Positions 1-12,820 of a DNA stretch of 64,000 bases are shown here, piece after piece. Position 1 is the stretch's first letter. Each line of letters starts with the position of its first letter. Both the position numbers and the translations under genes were made by a program. The notes under the pieces were generated by a model. The model saw only the letters and a list, made by a program, of their open reading frames with translations, made no database searches and had not been told where the DNA came from. This stretch comes from Ascaphus truei. Taxonomy: Eukaryota; Chordata; Amphibia; Anura; Ascaphidae. The DNA is taken from the NCBI GenBank assembly GCA_036426205.1, contig WSYH01000268.1:147153-211152 (forward strand). The letters run 5' to 3'.

Positions 1-300
1 AATAACGGATCCAACTCAATTCTCCTGTCAATTTTAAAGCTTTCCATTCTTCTGACCTCTTACATCTCAGCCCTAATTCCGCTATGAACATCCGACTCTG
101 ACGTCTTCTCAAGGATTGTCTTTTCTACCCTTTGTATCTAAAGCTCTCCCCGCTTAAAACCCCTTTCTCACACTTCTGCCCACACCTCTGGAATGCCCTG
201 ACCTAATACCCGACTAAGCCCCCACGCTTCACCTTTAAGGCTCACCTTACGGGACACATCTGCTTAAAGAAGCATATGAGTGTAGCATTGGATAATCAGG
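1..300 (+). mobile_element. 3' end of a Jockey-superfamily (CR1/L2/Rex-like) LINE, decayed
   Basis: One frame reads PFSHFCPHLWNAL around 150-220 and another reads TFKAHLTGHICLKKH around 230-275. An LWNALP-like motif followed by an FK-x-HL helix is the usual C-terminal end of the reverse transcriptase in CR1/L2/Rex-type LINEs. The frame is broken between the two motifs, and the fragment is cut by the window start. It is a dead copy. The clade assignment is by motif only. Confidence 0.55.
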
Positions 301-1479
301 ACCCATGGACACATAAAGCTTGGCCCAGCAGAGCACTACTAGTATTCCTCCTACTGTCTAGTAGTGTTCCTACTTCCAATTAGATTGTAAGTCGACGGAG
401 CAGGGACTTCCTTCATTACAGTAGGACGCAACCACTTGTGTGCAACTGTGCCGTCACCCGCTACCGAACGAACAACACCTTTTCCCCTCGGAGTTCCGAG
501 CACAAAGAAGCGGCGTACCCCATAGTGTCGCTTATCTATTGTTATGTATTGATAGTATTACTTTACTGTGAGCGCTATGTACATTTATGGCCGCTTATCT
601 AAAGAAGAAATACAATAACAAATACATGGACATTATGAAACATTGGCATTGTCAGTATGTCTTAAAACATAAGGCAAGTGTCTCCTTTTCCTCATTATTT
701 TGAGTAAAAACACGCTTCCACTTAGAGGAGGCATCGCCCTACTTACAGTTTTTTTAAACAATCAAATGATTACCAGTTGTTGTTAGACTGGGAACAAGCC
801 AGAAGGAAGAGGTAGGTATACACCGACCAGAAACAGTGGTTAGAGTAGAATTCCCTGACTTGGTTGTAGCGCGTGCCGAACTCTGAAGTGCACATGAGAA
901 GGACCGCACTCCAGTGTGGGGGTATTGGGGGCACAGAGAGGCGAACCCCTCCTGAGGACCGAGATCCTAGCCAGTATCCCTATGCGGCCTTCAAACGAGA
1001 CTGCAGGATAGGCAGGCCCTCCTTTACCTTGCAAGGATTTTAAAGCACATTACGGCCAACTGAACCAAACCGAAAAACGTCACTGGAAGACAGTGCAGAT
1101 GCACGGATGGAGTAGTGATATGCTCAAGCTAGAAACAATCTCTGCAGCATTCTGCACAAGATTGAGCCTCTGCATCAGGTAGTAGGCCATATATGCATGC
1201 TGTAGTCCAACCACGTAGACAAAATGCAGGGACCACAAAATTCAAGGTCCTACAGACAGTTGACAAAAGTCCATTCAAGGACTCCATTCCACAGGGCTGA
1301 TCACAAGATTGGCGGTAAGCACATGTGGTGAATATATTAAAAAGCGAGCTTAGCTTTATCGCAGCGGGAATTAAGGACTCGGTAAACTTGATTCAATCGT
1401 GGGGAAGCGATATTAAAGTTTTAATACGGATAATATTCAGAAACCTAATGGAAAACAAAATTTAGTAATAGCCCGCGGG
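301..1479. other. No recognisable feature
   Basis: AT-rich sequence after the LINE tail. I see no frame with family motifs, no convincing repeat structure and no RNA gene. Short open frames here have no recognisable composition. Confidence 0.5.
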
Positions 1480-2870
1480 ATTTACGAAGGAAAAGATCAT
1501 GCCTAAACTAAACTTATTTGTATTGAGGAGGTAAGTAGGAATTTAGATAAGAGTAATACAGTGATTGGGTCTACTTGGTGTAACAAAATAAAGCAAATTG
1601 ACTCCATAAAAATATGCACCGGATTAAAAAACTGGTTGCGGTACACAACAGAGGGTGTCATAAATGAAACTTTTTCAGGTTGGAGTGGAGTACATCCAGG
1701 TCGGTATAGGACCCCATGCTTTTTAACTTGTTTATTAATGCTGGAATGGGCATCAAGAGAGCAAAGTCGCCATCTTTGCTGATGATGCTTAAAATTGTGT
1801 AAGGTAGTTTAGAATCAGAAGCAAGATGTAGTAATTTTCTCGCCAGAAGGGACTTGGAGAGGACTGGAAACTTGGGCAGGTAAATGGCAGATGAGGTTTA
1901 GGTTTATACAGCTAATTTAAGGTCTGCATTTGGAAGCAAGGAAATAAACAGACAACTTAGAAATTCAATGGGGAGTATACATTGGGGGAATCTTGAGGAG
2001 AAGAGATTAGGAGTGCTTGGGATACAGGGCTTTAGCAATAGTGCCACAAAAGTCAGCAGTAATGCAAAGACAAACATGATCTTATCTTACATTAAACGGG
2101 CAATGGATGGAAAGAAGTAAACATAATAAATTCCCCTTTTATAAAGCATTGTTAAGACCACACATTGAATATGGCGATACAATGTTGGGCACCATCCTTA
2201 GAAAAGACCATTAGGACAGAGCAGGGAGAGAGAAGAGCCACAAAGTAATAAAGGGGATGGAAAATCTTCTAACTTTGTGGTAGAGGCTGCTAAATTAGAC
2301 GCCTCTTTTCTAATGTAAAATAAATCTAAGAGGGGATATGATAATTTACAAAAAATAATATTGGGGTACGTAAAGGGAGGCTTCAAAAGAACTATTCATC
2401 CCTAGGCAGGACAAAGGACTAGGGCCATGCCTTAAGGTGGAGGCCAGGGATTTCCCAATCACCAAAGGAAAGGGTTCTTACAGTGTTAAGGCAGTTAAAT
2501 GTGGAATTCATTACCCATGGAGAATGTTATGGCAGATTACAATCGATTTGTTAAAAAAATAAAAGTTGGACCATCTTTCTAGAAAAGAAAGGTGTACAGG
2601 GATGATACCAAATAAGTAAAATGGGAAGGATGTTGATCCAGGAGCCTAATCTGATTGCCAATCTTGGAGTCGGGAAGGAATTATTTTTCGTATTTATGAG
2701 GGATAGCATTGAATGATATGTCCTGGGTTTTTTGTTTGGCCCTCTGGATGCAATAAGTTAGATCGATATAGGATAAAGTATCCTTGGTCTAAATTAGCAT
2801 ATGTTGAACTTGATGGGAGTATGTCTTTTTTTCACCTCGTATACTTGTAAAATACGTAAGATCAAGCCAG
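1480..2870 (+). mobile_element. CR1/L2-type LINE, reverse transcriptase C-terminus and 3' UTR, decayed
   Basis: Piecing frames together shows the second half of a LINE reverse transcriptase: PMLFNLF near 1,712, a polymerase box FADDA near 1,775 (IFADDAK in the restored sense), then DLERTGNLGR, KANMILSYIKRAMDG near 2,075-2,115, LRPHIEYG near 2,155, a KGGFKRTIHP segment and a final MWNSLPMENV-like motif near 2,505-2,530. The 3' part at about 2,620-2,860 reads as a conserved LINE tail, including TTGAACTTGATGG and a T-rich stretch. Several frameshifts and stops interrupt it, so it cannot encode an active protein. The order and spacing of motifs make the LINE call firm. The exact clade (CR1 versus L2) is less sure. 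Confidence 0.8.
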
Positions 2871-4225
2871 CCTCAGAGAATAAAAAACTAAATAAAAAAC
2901 ATTGAACAACGAGGCCACTGGCTCAATGTTGAGACTGCGTCAAAGAGGTGTGAGGTTACGAACTGGGATCACGGGCCAGTGGTGTACACCATTGTTCTGG
3001 GAAGCTTGCAAATCCACTGTCCCATAATTATGGAATCGTGCCGAACCCCATAATCCTGGTTCGTCTGTCAGGATTGAGCTTAAGCCATTAATATCATTCC
3101 CATGCCGCCACCTCGTCTAGACACGCCGTCCGTGGGCAACAGACGGCCTGGGCAGCCCTGGAAAAGAAATCTAGATCTGGGTTTGCATTAGATAGCTTCT
3201 GGATGATTTTGCCCAGCGGTTCGTACTGTTGAACAGAAAGCAGTGACAGCATTGAGCTTGTGAGGACCCCAAAGGGGGACAGGTCTCATGGGTTGACACC
3301 TGAGGCAAGCCGGAGGAACCAGGCAAACCCTATAATGACCGTCTCACTCTAATACCAGCTATTGTCCTTAGGTGGTACAGAGTGCAGCATCCATGATATC
3401 AGTGTCTGTCCGCTGAGCGGTCTAACATGACAAAAACGAAATTAAAGCCTTGTCCAGCGCCGTAAATAACTGTCTGCCATATACCAGGGTAGACTAGGTC
3501 GCTTAAAGCCAGACTGCGCTGTGTTCGAAGAAGCCGAACCATTTCCAAACAAATCTTCAGCGGTGAATGAAAAACTCCCCTCCAAACACTCTCCATACCA
3601 TGGAAGGTTGAATTTATTTTTTGATTGGCGGCAGTGGTGGAAAATAAACATTCTAGACACTTTCATAACAGATGATGGGACTAGGTCTTTTTCAGGCACT
3701 GGGGCACTTCCCCCACGCATGGATCTGACTGAAAATAAGTGTTTTGAATCTATTAAATAATTGTTTTCAATTGTTGGAGTCCGTGTGTTGCGGTTTTTAT
3801 GATCTTTGTGTAAGAAGTCGCAGTAAAGTATGGAAATATTGGAGAGTCGTAATGTATTTTGCAACCAATACTGTATAATACATTCCATGCAGACATTTTA
3901 AATATCTCTGCTGTTACACACCGTGCCATATCGGTTTGGCCAGTGACAGTAAAAGCATACAACCCAGTATACAGGACAGAATGAAATTCTTATAAAATCA
4001 TACTCTAGTAGCACTGTTGCTTCTCAATTTCAGTTTTAATTATTTTTAAATACAATTCACTGTAGAACCTTTCTGGTGCACAACTACTTTTCCTAATATA
4101 CATGATGCAAGACCATCAATATGCCATTGATAGAAGGGTAAAACAGTGAAGCCCAAACTCAGACTGTTCCATAGGTCGAATAATTTGCTTCGTAACAAAA
4201 GCCTTTAAGGCTGACTATAGGGCAG
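2871..4225. other. Unassigned sequence
   Basis: No coding or repeat family was recognised. Open frames of 60-148 codons on both strands at 3.4-3.9 kb overlap each other and lack any motif, so they are treated as chance. Confidence 0.4.
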
Positions 4226-4640
4226 GCTACATTGACGGCGATATGCGACGTGTGACGTCGCTGAGCGCAAAAGTTGTAATTGAGTTTTTGCGATTGTAGC
4301 TGGATGCATGGTGGGGGTGACGTCATTGCTCGAGGCTATGTGATTGGCTTATTTGCATCATGTGGTGCGGCGACGCGGGTGTGTAAGGGGGGTCGTGGGG
4401 AGAATCGTGTCGTGGTGTTGTAGGTAGTGGTGTGGTAAGTAAGGGTGGGGTAAGTGGGTTTAAGGGGGGGTGTTTGGGTTATTTTTAAGGGTTGGTAGGT
4501 TTAAAGTTAAGGTTAAGGTGGGTAAATACAAATCCATTGATTTCCGCGATTTTGGTCGCGGGTCCCACCCTTATAGGCGCTGCACCGGAGTACATTTGCT
4601 TTGTTGTTTTGACGCGTGCGCCGTAGCCACAGGACTAAGC
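4226..4640. mobile_element. Possible CpG-rich non-autonomous DNA transposon
   Basis: A sharply bounded GC- and CpG-rich patch in AT-rich surroundings, with several TGACGTCA-like words, a G-rich middle (4,385-4,470) and a short AAGTTAAGGTTAAGG run near 4,502. The composition resembles MITE-like elements, but I could not match two terminal inverted repeats or a target-site duplication. An unmethylated regulatory patch is an alternative. Confidence 0.25.
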
Positions 4641-7600
4641 GCAGCCCACAACGTATTTTTTTTATTTTTAAATTAACGAGGCCATTGTGGGTATGATAAA
4701 TGTTTTAGTTTTGTACTTCTGCACTTTCTCCTCTCCCACTCTTCCCCACTGTCCAGCTCTCTTGTGCATTGCATGTTAGCTTTAAAACGTTGAGACTGCA
4801 ATTACGTAACTCGTAAGTTTAAAGTTTAAACTGTCCAGGAGTAGAGAATTATATCACAAATGGACAGCTGTCTTAAAAAAAAAACCGTCAGCATCCATAA
4901 CATCTTTTAAATGGGGCAATCCTCCTAGAAGAAACCAGTGTGAGTAATTCACTGGCATGTTTAGAGGTTATTGGGTAATTGATGCCTTTTTACCAAATGG
5001 ACACCCTACTTATAAAATTTAAAAAAAAAAACAAAATGTAAGGTGATGTGGATTGGACAGGGGTTTTGTTTCCTCTTGGTTGTTCCCTTTTGTGATGTGA
5101 CCGTGTAACTGGGGATGAGGGCTTAACAGCAGTCTCCCTATCCCTCAACTTATCTTTATTAGTAGTTCACTGATAAGAGGGAGAGAGTGGTGGAAAGGCA
5201 ACAGTAAAGACAACACTTTAAATGCCAAACACTTCCTGTCATAGTCCCCTTCAGAAATTGAACTGGAAGAGGGATTTCACCTTTTCTTGATATAATACGT
5301 TTAGAGATATGTGATTGTCTGGTTTTAATTGTGGGTATAGTACAGACTGCACTGTCACTTATATTTTTCCTTTTGAAGTTTTGATATCTGCATACACTTT
5401 TAGCAAGTGCAGGGAACTTGAGGGGAGGGAGGCATGTGTCTGTTAGTGCGAGGTACCGCAAACTGGGGTGCGTGTGAGTTTTTTGTTTGGGAGGGTCGGA
5501 AGCAGTTACAGATGCCCCGCACTCTTCAGCGCGAGGCCTTGTTAACTCGCTCAATTGAACCGGCTTCGGACCACGCGTCAACATGGGCTTAAATACACCG
5601 TGGGTCATGTGAATCACATGAACCTGTGGCGTAATGACGCGCATTAAAGGTAAGGGGAGCGCGCACGAGGAGGGAGAGCAGACAGTGGGTAATGCTGTGA
5701 CCACTATGCTCAACACTGTTCTCAAATATGTATAGTTCATAAAAAATATCTTCTTTTTTTTTTTTTGAATAATAGAAAATGTTGCTGAGGTTAATGAAAT
5801 TGACAGTCATTCCTTTATTGCTTTTGAAAGTTAAGGGTTTTAGTGGATTCAGGTGTGAAGTCAATGAATGAGTCTTCAGACAGTATATAATAAACTATTT
5901 CCCTAATTACTTGTGTTCTCTTAAAGTAGCTTTGCGGATGAAATTACTCCATACTGATCTTATGAAGATTTTAATTGTAGAGAAGCGTAAGATTTGGAGA
6001 CAAAATTCTTCTTTAAAGGTTTGTGGAAAACATTAGAAAGGGAAGAAAAATGAGTTATCAAAGATATTTCTGGCTTCCAGTTGTGTTGTATTGCAGTGAT
6101 CTATTCAAATGTAATCCCTCATACAGAAAAACTAAACTTGTTTACATTTTATTTTAAAATATAAAAATGGTACAACATATTCCTAAAACTATGTTTGTTT
6201 TTTAGGGTTAAATGGTATTTGAATGGCTTGCAAGATGTCGAGAGTGAATAATTTAACGTATTGTTGCATGGATTTATGTTCTGCAAAGGAAATTATGCCA
6301 GGTTACTCCCTAGTATCCTGTGATGGATTTAGGCGGACTATTAAAAAATATTTCAGAAGTTACCTATTCAGGCGTTATAAAGGAAGGTTGTATTGGTGAG
6401 CATGTTAAAAAACATCTTATCAAAAAGACGTTTCCCAAAACCATTTTCCATAGTAACTGGCTATATGATGAAAGCCATGGGCAGTGGATAAATTCTATGT
6501 ATGATCAGATACAAACAAAGCTTTAATTGGCTACCGATTCCGATCCAATTGGTGAAGAGGGCAACTCCTATTGGTTGACTTGCAAATCAAGTTCACGGCC
6601 AAAAAGGGTTCTGCATGTGGCATGGTAGTAGTGACTGCTCATACACACCTCCACCACCTTCCCGAATTCTGAGTATAATCACAAAGTAAACTTTAATCAA
6701 AGCGTTAAGTCATAGATAACATTACCACATTGGCTTACAAAGAGCCAACGATCCAATCCAACTTTGCAACACTTTATTGGGAGGACCCAGACGCTTATGG
6801 ACACCGTTTGAGACCTGATGACTTTGGAAACATGTCTCAAGGTTGAGCGCAGTGGATCAGAATATCGGCTATCTGTGTCAAACATTGAAGATTACTTAAA
6901 ATCTTTTGGATATGGTAATGTGGTCATCACCAGGACCATGGAGGGTCCAGTGCTTCAAAAGGAGAGAATGATTTTCAAATGACCTTTGCTTGGTGTGGAA
7001 ACACACTGTGGGGATATCGGTTTGCAGTGGAGCATACTGACCACTGTCAGGGATGTAAACTTACGTTTTTATTTAATTTGGGTTTAAGATTATCACAAAA
7101 AAGTGCTATTGATCACGAAAAATCTCTTGGCTTGAATTCTAAAGAAGATGACTGAGCCAGTGACAAATTGACAAATCACATTGGTGCGTTTCTTTGTGTA
7201 CAAGGACGCACCACATCAAGTTAGCTTAAAAAACAATCCGTCATGCTGGTTAACCATGTAATACATTTGTTGGGTGGCTATCTAGAAAATGCAAATGGAG
7301 TCATGTTTTAATGAAAAATAATTTGATCCCATAGAAAACTGAAAGAGCCAAAATTTCAACATTTTACCTTGGAAGTATGAAAATAAATGATTTTAAAAGT
7401 TTAAATAAATCAACTTACATAACACTGTTTACTTAATCACCAACAATTTAATTGTTGCAGAATCCCAGGGGATTTTGACCCAATAATGGTTGTTGTAATA
7501 TGCTAATAATACGGACATAAATTGTTTGTTGTTAGTGCACCATTTCCATGGCAGTAAACTCAACTACACTAAAAGCCAACAGACCTTCTAACAAACAGGT

Positions 7601-8049
7601 GTCTGTGCAATATCCTATTCATTGTTCATTGTGTTGGTGTGTGTGAGGATTTATATACATAAATCAAATAAATGGATGTACAGAGATTTCGTATGAAGCC
7701 CTAGTTTTCTAAGGACAAATACATTGACAGTAACCTGAAACTTTCCATAGGACCAGAAGTGAAATGGTTCTGGTAAGCCGTGTTTAGTCAGTGTGCAAGA
7801 GTACAAAATGGTATTCTTTACTAAGAATCGTTATGTTATCACTGTTGTAAAAATTGTATTCTTATAGTAAGCATAAAGCAAAATAAAAATTATCACTTGT
7901 GAGCCAATTTCACATGCTCTGAGAAGGTCGCAAACCTGCTTTTTCCCACATCTCGTACCAACCAGGCCTGGGTAATGGACATGGAAAATGAGAAATCGGT
8001 GTGTCATTACCAAGAATCCTGCTGGGAGTGGAAGAAGCACTATGCTTAG
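4641..8049. other. AT-rich sequence with no firm feature
   Basis: About 3.4 kb with homopolymer runs (for example T-runs near 5,751-5,765) and no frame showing a known domain. A CG-richer patch lies at 5,500-5,680. A 68-codon frame at 6,320-6,526 has ordinary amino-acid composition but no recognisable family or flanking splice structure. Confidence 0.4.
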
Positions 8050-8335
8050 GATACGGCCACGCTGCCACTGAGAGCGCTCATGCTTGAGAGCAGAGTGGAG
8101 TCACACCAACTCTCCAAGCATGAGTGCTCCTGTCCTCTATTTTAGGCGGGGGGGGTGGTGTGTTTAAGAGATGGGGGGGAAAGGTGGGATGGTAAGGACT
8201 ACTGTGATTGGTTGTGACTGGTGCCATTTCATTGGTTCCGAAGGGTATGTGCCCATTTCAGCCGCTGGGAAATAAAATTTTCATGTCTCTCACGCGCCGA
8301 GCTTGGAGAGCGTAAGGGGTGGCCGTACTTATTGG
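8050..8335. mobile_element. MITE-like element with imperfect terminal inverted repeats
   Basis: The left edge reads TACGGCCACGCTGCCACTGA. The reverse complement of the right edge starts TACGGCCACCCCTTACGCTC. The outer nine bases match exactly, and the inner parts share GAGAGCG/CTTGAG-like words. The inside holds a G-run and two ATTGGTT/CATTGG boxes. Length and structure fit a non-autonomous DNA transposon. No clear target-site duplication was found, so the superfamily is not assigned. Confidence 0.4.
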
Positions 8336-10042
8336 GAACACTGAAGTGATCTGTTCCGCGGCAGCGGGATGCGGCGATAAGAGATTCAATGGGGGGGAAA
8401 AGCAGGAGGGTGCAGACCGTAGACGTTGAATGGCTCACATGATTTGTAATTGCTGTAGTAGGGGAGTTTTTTTTACTTTTTAATGAACATAACTGTATAT
8501 TAATAAGGAAATTAACAAACGTTTTTTAGGTTTTTTTATTTTTTTTTAAAGTGTGTTACTCAATGCATAGATTTTGAGACTGAGGAAATCGCTCAGACAT
8601 CAAATTGTATGAAAAGAACAAAAATATTGCAGAATGTAATAAAATCTTGTGTCCTTTTTGTTTATCTCTCCTCATAGATAAATGTATGGTGTCCGAGAGT
8701 TTAAAAAACTGCGCTCTAAATGAAGGTTGAGTTAAAGGAGGATATTCCAGACCGTTATCATTACAAACAAAATAGCCGGCATTCAGCCCCATATCTTGGT
8801 TGCAGAAGAGGGTGTGGACAATTGTTGAAAAATGGATCGCTTGAGAAGAAACGTAAGTGTACCGCGACTGAACACAGGAAAAAAATAAATCTGTCGCGTT
8901 ACCACTAAATACGGATCAGAGGACTTTTCTCCATAGATCACTTATGAATGGGAGATGGAATATACTTGTAAACATTCAGTACTGTTTGTTCACTGTCCTT
9001 TGAATGAGGGATGAAGGGCCCAGTTGTGCCGGGGCACAGTGGGAAAGAGGCGGGACAGTGGAGGGCGTACAATGGAGGACCAGGGCAAAGAAACAACTGT
9101 AAACAGCGTTGTGGTTTTTTTTCTTATGACTGTACATTTCTGATTTGGATATTTTGAAGCTATCTTCTGCGCAATTGCCCAATTGAAGCGTCATACTGGA
9201 ACAAAACACTTGGCAAATGTCTAGCATTTACAGGGAGGTTGACCAAACTATTTAAAAAAAATGTGAGGTGACAGGCAACTCGACATTTTAGGGAGCCAGA
9301 TTGAAGGGGATGACAAGCCGAGGGATTGGACTGTTTGTAACGGAATCCGCCCCATTCGCGGCCCTAAATGACTATAACACACCGTGACGCACAAGCGATT
9401 TATGTATATACAGGATACCACAGTATAACGATACGCACGGGACCGGAGCATGGTATGTAAAGCCGAAAAATGTATTAAAGTGAGCCATCCCATTGTTTCC
9501 ACTTATGATGATGTACTGTACCTCCAATCGTCATATGACGTGCAGAATTGTGTAAATAATGCATTGACAGGCTCTATAGTCATCCCGCCTTGCGACAGCT
9601 TTGGTACAGAGGGGTAGGGAGCCGTAGGTATACACCACAGTTTGGCGTTACAAGGTCACACTGCAGGACGGGGCTCACGAGGTGGGCTCAGTCAACGACT
9701 CAATGATGGGGCAGAAGGCTCTACAGGCTTGCCATTGAAGCCGTCGAGGAGGGGCGGAATTTACATAGCCGGCCCACCGGTGGGCATACAGCAGCCCTTG
9801 ACTTGCTCTCTTGCTATTCTGTGTATGAGCATGGCGGTCGCGAGGGGGACACGTAGTTGCTACTTAAAGTGAGTGCGTGTACTTTAAAGACCGGGGGGGA
9901 TACCCATAGTGTGTGTCGATGAGGTACTCATTACCACACTACGTAGTTCTGCACGGTTCCCACTTCAAGTCATATTGGACATGCATAGATGTTGGATGTT
10001 ACGCCGTATCTGATAGAGATTTGCTGATTAAAATGCAGCTGA
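8336..10042. other. No recognisable feature
   Basis: Mixed-composition sequence. Short frames on both strands lack motifs. Nothing here could be tied to a repeat family or RNA gene. Confidence 0.4.
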
Positions 10043-10066
10043 CCCCCCCCCCCCCCCCCCCCCCCC
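10043..10066. repeat. Poly-C tract, 24 bases
   Basis: An uninterrupted run of 24 C. The length of such a run is error-prone in any sequencing chemistry. Confidence 0.95.
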
Positions 10067-10237
10067 AATTTATTGTATGACTGTAATTAATGTTTCATGC
10101 CAGGGTAAAATTTGTGTTTAAGAGATCAAGAAGGAGCGATCATACATTAGTACTGTCATAGGGCAAATACTGTATTGCTGATTCCTATAATTTATATTAT
10201 AGTGTAATCATCAGAATAATGGGATCTGACTAATAGT

Positions 10238-10343
10238 TGTGTGGGTGTGGGTGTGTGGTTGGTGTGGTGTGTGTGTGTGTGTGGGTGTGGGTGATGTATG
10301 TTGGTGTGTGGTTATGTTGTGGTTGTGTGTGTGTGTGTGTGAT
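10238..10343. repeat. Imperfect (TG)n microsatellite
   Basis: GT dinucleotides with frequent GGT interruptions, followed by a short TA-rich run. Confidence 0.9.
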
Positions 10344-10419
10344 GGGATATACTGTATATATATATGTATTATATACCCTATTTCCCGATTCTAAGACGCC
10401 CCTGGTTTAAAAAAAAAAA

Positions 10420-10622
10420 AATTGGGGGGGGAAAGAATTATATTAAATGTGCAGACAGAATTTTTTGATGGGGGAGAGGGAGAAAGAGAGGGGGGTCGAG
10501 ATAGAGCGGGGAATGAGGGGGAGAGGAGGAACGGGGAGGGATAGGAGGAAGGGGGGGAGAGCGGGATAGGAGGGAAGGGGGGAGGAGGGGGAGAGGAGGG
10601 GGGCGCGAGAGAGAAGGGAAGG
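10420..10622. repeat. Purine-rich low-complexity tract
   Basis: About 200 bases of G-runs mixed with GAGA words on the + strand. It yields three overlapping serine/proline-rich minus-strand frames that are compositional artefacts. The tract follows a TTCTAAGACGCCCCTGGTTT word at about 10,386, which resembles the end of a DNA transposon. Confidence 0.9.
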
Positions 10623-10817
10623 GACACCGAGAGACAGCCACACGAGTCTTACATACACACATAAGATATATAATCTCTATATATATATATGTTATCTATC
10701 GGTACGGTCATATACATTATATATAGATCCCCCGAGTGCTACACCACCGATCAGTCTAGCCACAAGAGCAGCCGCACACCACGAGCTCCATTCGGCAGAG
10801 CGTGCTAACTGGCGAGC

Positions 10818-11549
10818 TCACACAGCTATTTGATGGGGGGAGGGGGGGCTGCTTTGTTGAAGCCGATCTGTGGCCACAAAGAGTTGGGGTGGGTGATGTG
10901 CATACTGTAGGGGAGACAGGTGAGAGGTAGGAAGGCCAGACAGCAGGAGGTTGCAGTAATCGAGATGTGAGAGAATGAGGGCCTGAGTCAGAGTTTTAGC
11001 AGTTGAGTAACAGAGGAAAGGGTGTAGCTTTGTGATATTGCGGAGGAAAAAGCGACAAGTTTTAGAAACGTTTTGAATATGAGAGGAGAATGAGAGAGAG
11101 GAATCAAGTGTAACCCCTAGGCAGCGTACGTGGGCCACTGGGTGAATGATCGTATTTCCAATAGCAATGTGGAAGGAGGTAGTAGGACCAGGTTTGGGAG
11201 GAAGTATAAGGAGCTCTGTTTTTGCCATGTTAAGTTTCAGTCGGCGGATGGCCATCCATGATGATATTCCAGAGAGGCATTCAGAAACTTTGGTCTGTAT
11301 AGCAGGTGTAAGGTCAGGGGCTGAAGGGTAAATTTGTGTGTCGTCAGCATAGAGGTGATATTTAAACCCAAAAGATGTGATTAGGTCACCTAGAGAGAGT
11401 TTGTAAAGAGAAAAGAGAAGGAGTCCCAGGACAGAGCCCTGGGGTACCCCCACAGAGAAATCAATAGAGGAGGAGGAGGTGTTAGCAAAAGAGACACTGA
11501 AAGTACGATGGGAGAGGTAAGAGGAGATCCAGGATAAGGCCCAGGGCAT
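10818..11549 (-). pseudogene. LINE reverse transcriptase fragment (CR1/L2/Rex-like)
   Basis: A 243-codon open frame on the minus strand. In order it shows [16 protein letters not shown], then GVPQGSVLG (residues about 34-42), then the polymerase box [10 protein letters not shown] (about 65-74), [12 protein letters not shown] (about 143-154) and [15 protein letters not shown] (about 194-208). These are palm and thumb motifs of Jockey-superfamily non-LTR reverse transcriptases, which copy element RNA at the target site. Only about a quarter of the expected ORF2 is present. There is no endonuclease domain, and the C-terminal part is missing. The upstream side stops abruptly at about 11,548, where the GC-rich block X begins; the downstream side is lost at about 10,830. 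The frame is unbroken, so this is a young fragment rather than an old relic. Confidence 0.9.
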
Positions 11550-12060
11550 GGTTACTGCTTGCTTGCTCTCGCTTGCTCTCGCTTGCTGCTGCTTGCCACT
11601 GAGCCCCTACAGTCGCAATTAAAGCGGCTTTAGTAGGGGCTCGCGCATGCTTTCCGTTGCTTGCTGAGGCGCGCTTGAACAGAGCCGACAGTGAAATTTT
11701 AAATTCACGCGCTGAGTCCGCTCACGTGACGCCTCAGCAACCAATGGAAGGAGAGCAGGGAAATGTGAACGGGGTCTGGCGCCAGCGGAGTGAGTGTACC
11801 TTCTGCCCGATCCCTGTGGCTGTCAGCCTGCGGGAGATGGAGGGGGCTTGCGACGCCGGGGGGGAGCGGGTGATGTTCCTCCATCTGCCCGATCCCTGTG
11901 GCTGTCAGCCTGCGGGAGATGGAGGGGGCTTGCGCTGCCGGGGGTGAGCGGGTGATGTTCCTCCATCTGCCCGATCCCTGTGGCTGTCAGCCTGCGGGAG
12001 ATGGAGGGGGCTTGCGCTGCCGGGGGTGAGCGGGTGATGTGCCTCCATCTGCCCGGGAGG
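11545..12060. repeat. Block X, copy 1: TIR-like head plus 80-83 bp minisatellite
   Basis: Starts with repeated GCTTGCTCTC words, then a perfect 10-bp-arm hairpin at 11,601-11,642 (GAGCCCCTAC ... GTAGGGGCTC). Next comes a CACGTGACGCCTCAGCAACC segment, then three units of a GC-rich minisatellite starting at 11,804, 11,887 and 11,967. Each unit contains CTGCCCGATCCCTGTGGCTG and a G-run. The same block recurs at 19,410 and 37,150. Confidence 0.85.
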
Positions 12061-12439
12061 ATCAGAAGTAACTGCAGGCAACATCCACCACTCACGAGCC
12101 GCCCGGCGAATGTCGAGGGTGACTGCTAAGTTTCTCACAAGTGATCGCTGTCGGGATGTGCTGCTGGAGACAGGTAAGCACGCTCGCGGAAGACCGCTAA
12201 CACCCCCCCCCCCGCAGCAGCACAGGGCCTCGCGCAGCAGTACAGGGCCCGCCGTAGCGCAGGGTCGTCCTGCCACTCAGCCGCAGCGCAGGGCCCCCAG
12301 CCACCCCCCCACAGCACAAATGACGTCCCACCCCCCGCCCAGGCGCCGTAACACCAACCTAGAGGGGGGGACACACCGGACGCTCGGACACCCTTTCCCC
12401 TTGCTGTGAGGGGTAATGTTGAAGAGGCACCACAGAGGT

Positions 12440-12800
12440 TGGTTACCTTGCTGTGTGTGGGGTGTGTCGGTGTGTCAGGTGAGAAGTTGTGTGGCAGTGT
12501 GTTCAGTGTGAGCATGTGCATGTGTGTAGTGGAGCATGAGCAGTGTGTCATGTGTGCAGTGTGAGTAGTGTGTGTGCAGTGTGAGGTGTGTCATGTGAGC
12601 AGTGGTGTGTGCAGTGTGCAGTGTATGTCGTGTGAGGGTGTGGAGTGTGGCAGTGTGTGTCATGTGAGTAGTGTGTGATGGCAGTGGGCTATGTATGTCA
12701 GTGTGCAGCAGTTGTGTGTGCAGTGTGCAGTGGTGCTGCGTGGATGTGTCAGTGTGAGCAATGAGCAGTGTGTGTGTCAGTGTGCATTGTGTGTGCAGTG
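12440..12800. repeat. GTGTGCAGTGTG-type minisatellite
   Basis: Irregular repeats of CAGTGTGTGT/GTGAGCAGTG words. The same tract is present in the other 8-kb copy at 30,215-30,575. Confidence 0.85.
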
Positions 12801-12820
12801 TTTTTTTTTTTTTTTTAAAA

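Noticed and set aside
6320..6526. 68-codon frame as a possible host exon
   Set aside because: No recognisable family, no convincing splice sites and no conservation evidence.
6811..6850. CCTGATGACTTTGGAAACATG flanked by TTGAGAC/GTCTCAA, similar to a hammerhead
   Set aside because: Stem II is absent and the base before the cleavage position is not U when stem I is paired, so the core is not satisfied; probably chance or a remnant.
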